A stretch of 10,913 nucleotides of DNA from an uncultured Candidatus Melainabacteria bacterium (GTDB lineage Bacteria; Cyanobacteriota; Vampirovibrionia; Gastranaerophilales; Gastranaerophilaceae): positions 1 to 10,913 of the forward strand of contig CAKVIC010000021.1 in NCBI GenBank assembly GCA_934754655.1, given 5' to 3'. Numbering within the stretch: position 1 is the first letter of the stretch; each line of letters begins with the position of its first letter. Below, one piece after another: positions 10,793 through 10,913 of this stretch. A model generated the notes under the pieces. That model ran no database searches. It was not told the DNA's origin and saw only the letters and a list, made by a program, of their open reading frames with translations. The position numbers were made by a program, and so were the translations under genes.

Positions 10793-10913
10793 AATATAAC
10801 ACCACCTTTTTTTATTTTAAATCGTGTAAAAATTTTTTTTGCTAATTTTTTATAAATTTGTAATATTTTGTAATAAATGAAAAATGCAAACTATAAAAAA
10901 CTGTGGCGGGGGG
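10793..10913 (-). promoter_or_regulatory. Upstream region of the last minus-strand gene
   Basis: AT-rich sequence holding the ribosome site (complement of 10803-10809) and a possible -10 TAAAAT (complement of 10815-10820) without a convincing -35. Nothing else recognised up to the window end, where a GC-rich run begins. Confidence 0.3.

Overview
The window is AT-rich (coding regions rich in Lys, Ile and Asn codons ending in A/T) and looks like a chromosomal segment of a low-GC bacterium. Gene content and protein style (TcdA, TatD, a stand-alone RecB-type nuclease, TlyA, an AGCS symporter, YebC-YbaB-RecR, and lineage-type membrane proteins) are compatible with a gut Gastranaerophilales/Vampirovibrionia-like organism, but that assignment is an inference and not proven by any marker gene here.

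Region 1-1260 has no conserved protein gene but is the most unusual part. At about 232-551 there is a compact unit: a GAAC-N4-GTTC (LexA-like) site over a promoter, a leader that can mask its own Shine-Dalgarno, a 27-residue hydrophobic peptide gene, a terminator hairpin, and a good convergent promoter on the minus strand that would make an antisense RNA. Together this reads as a candidate SOS-linked type I toxin-antitoxin locus. From 630 to 1131 lies a patch of tandem 130-bp repeats, each carrying a copy of the acceptor 3' end of tRNA-Glu plus CCA and a minus-strand terminator; the intact tRNA-Glu(CUC) gene follows at 1132-1203 (minus). Related fragments occur in inverted orientation at 1-40 and 150-226.

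Region 1271-5317 is a plus-strand gene run: tcdA-like tRNA t6A dehydratase, a PfkB sugar kinase, a small RecB/Cas4-type PD-(D/E)XK nuclease, tatD and tlyA, tightly spaced or overlapping. It meets a minus-strand AGCS sodium:alanine/glycine symporter (5312-6784) with overlapping 3' ends. Region 6785-7344 is a very AT-rich intergenic stretch that holds the symporter promoter, a probable short minus-strand transcript with a 22-codon ORF and its own terminator, a hairpin, and the yebC promoter. Region 7345-9089 is the yebC-ybaB-recR operon (translation/gene regulation, nucleoid, recombination repair), again ending against a convergent minus-strand gene with interlocked stop codons. Region 9086-10792 carries two minus-strand genes of unknown function separated by a 270-base spacer filled with large hairpins and a 19-bp direct repeat.

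Several genes that lack a Shine-Dalgarno (tcdA, tatD, the symporter) start 6-10 nt after an extended -10 TGATATNAT, so they are probably transcribed with no or almost no leader, whereas operon-internal genes mostly use Shine-Dalgarno sites.
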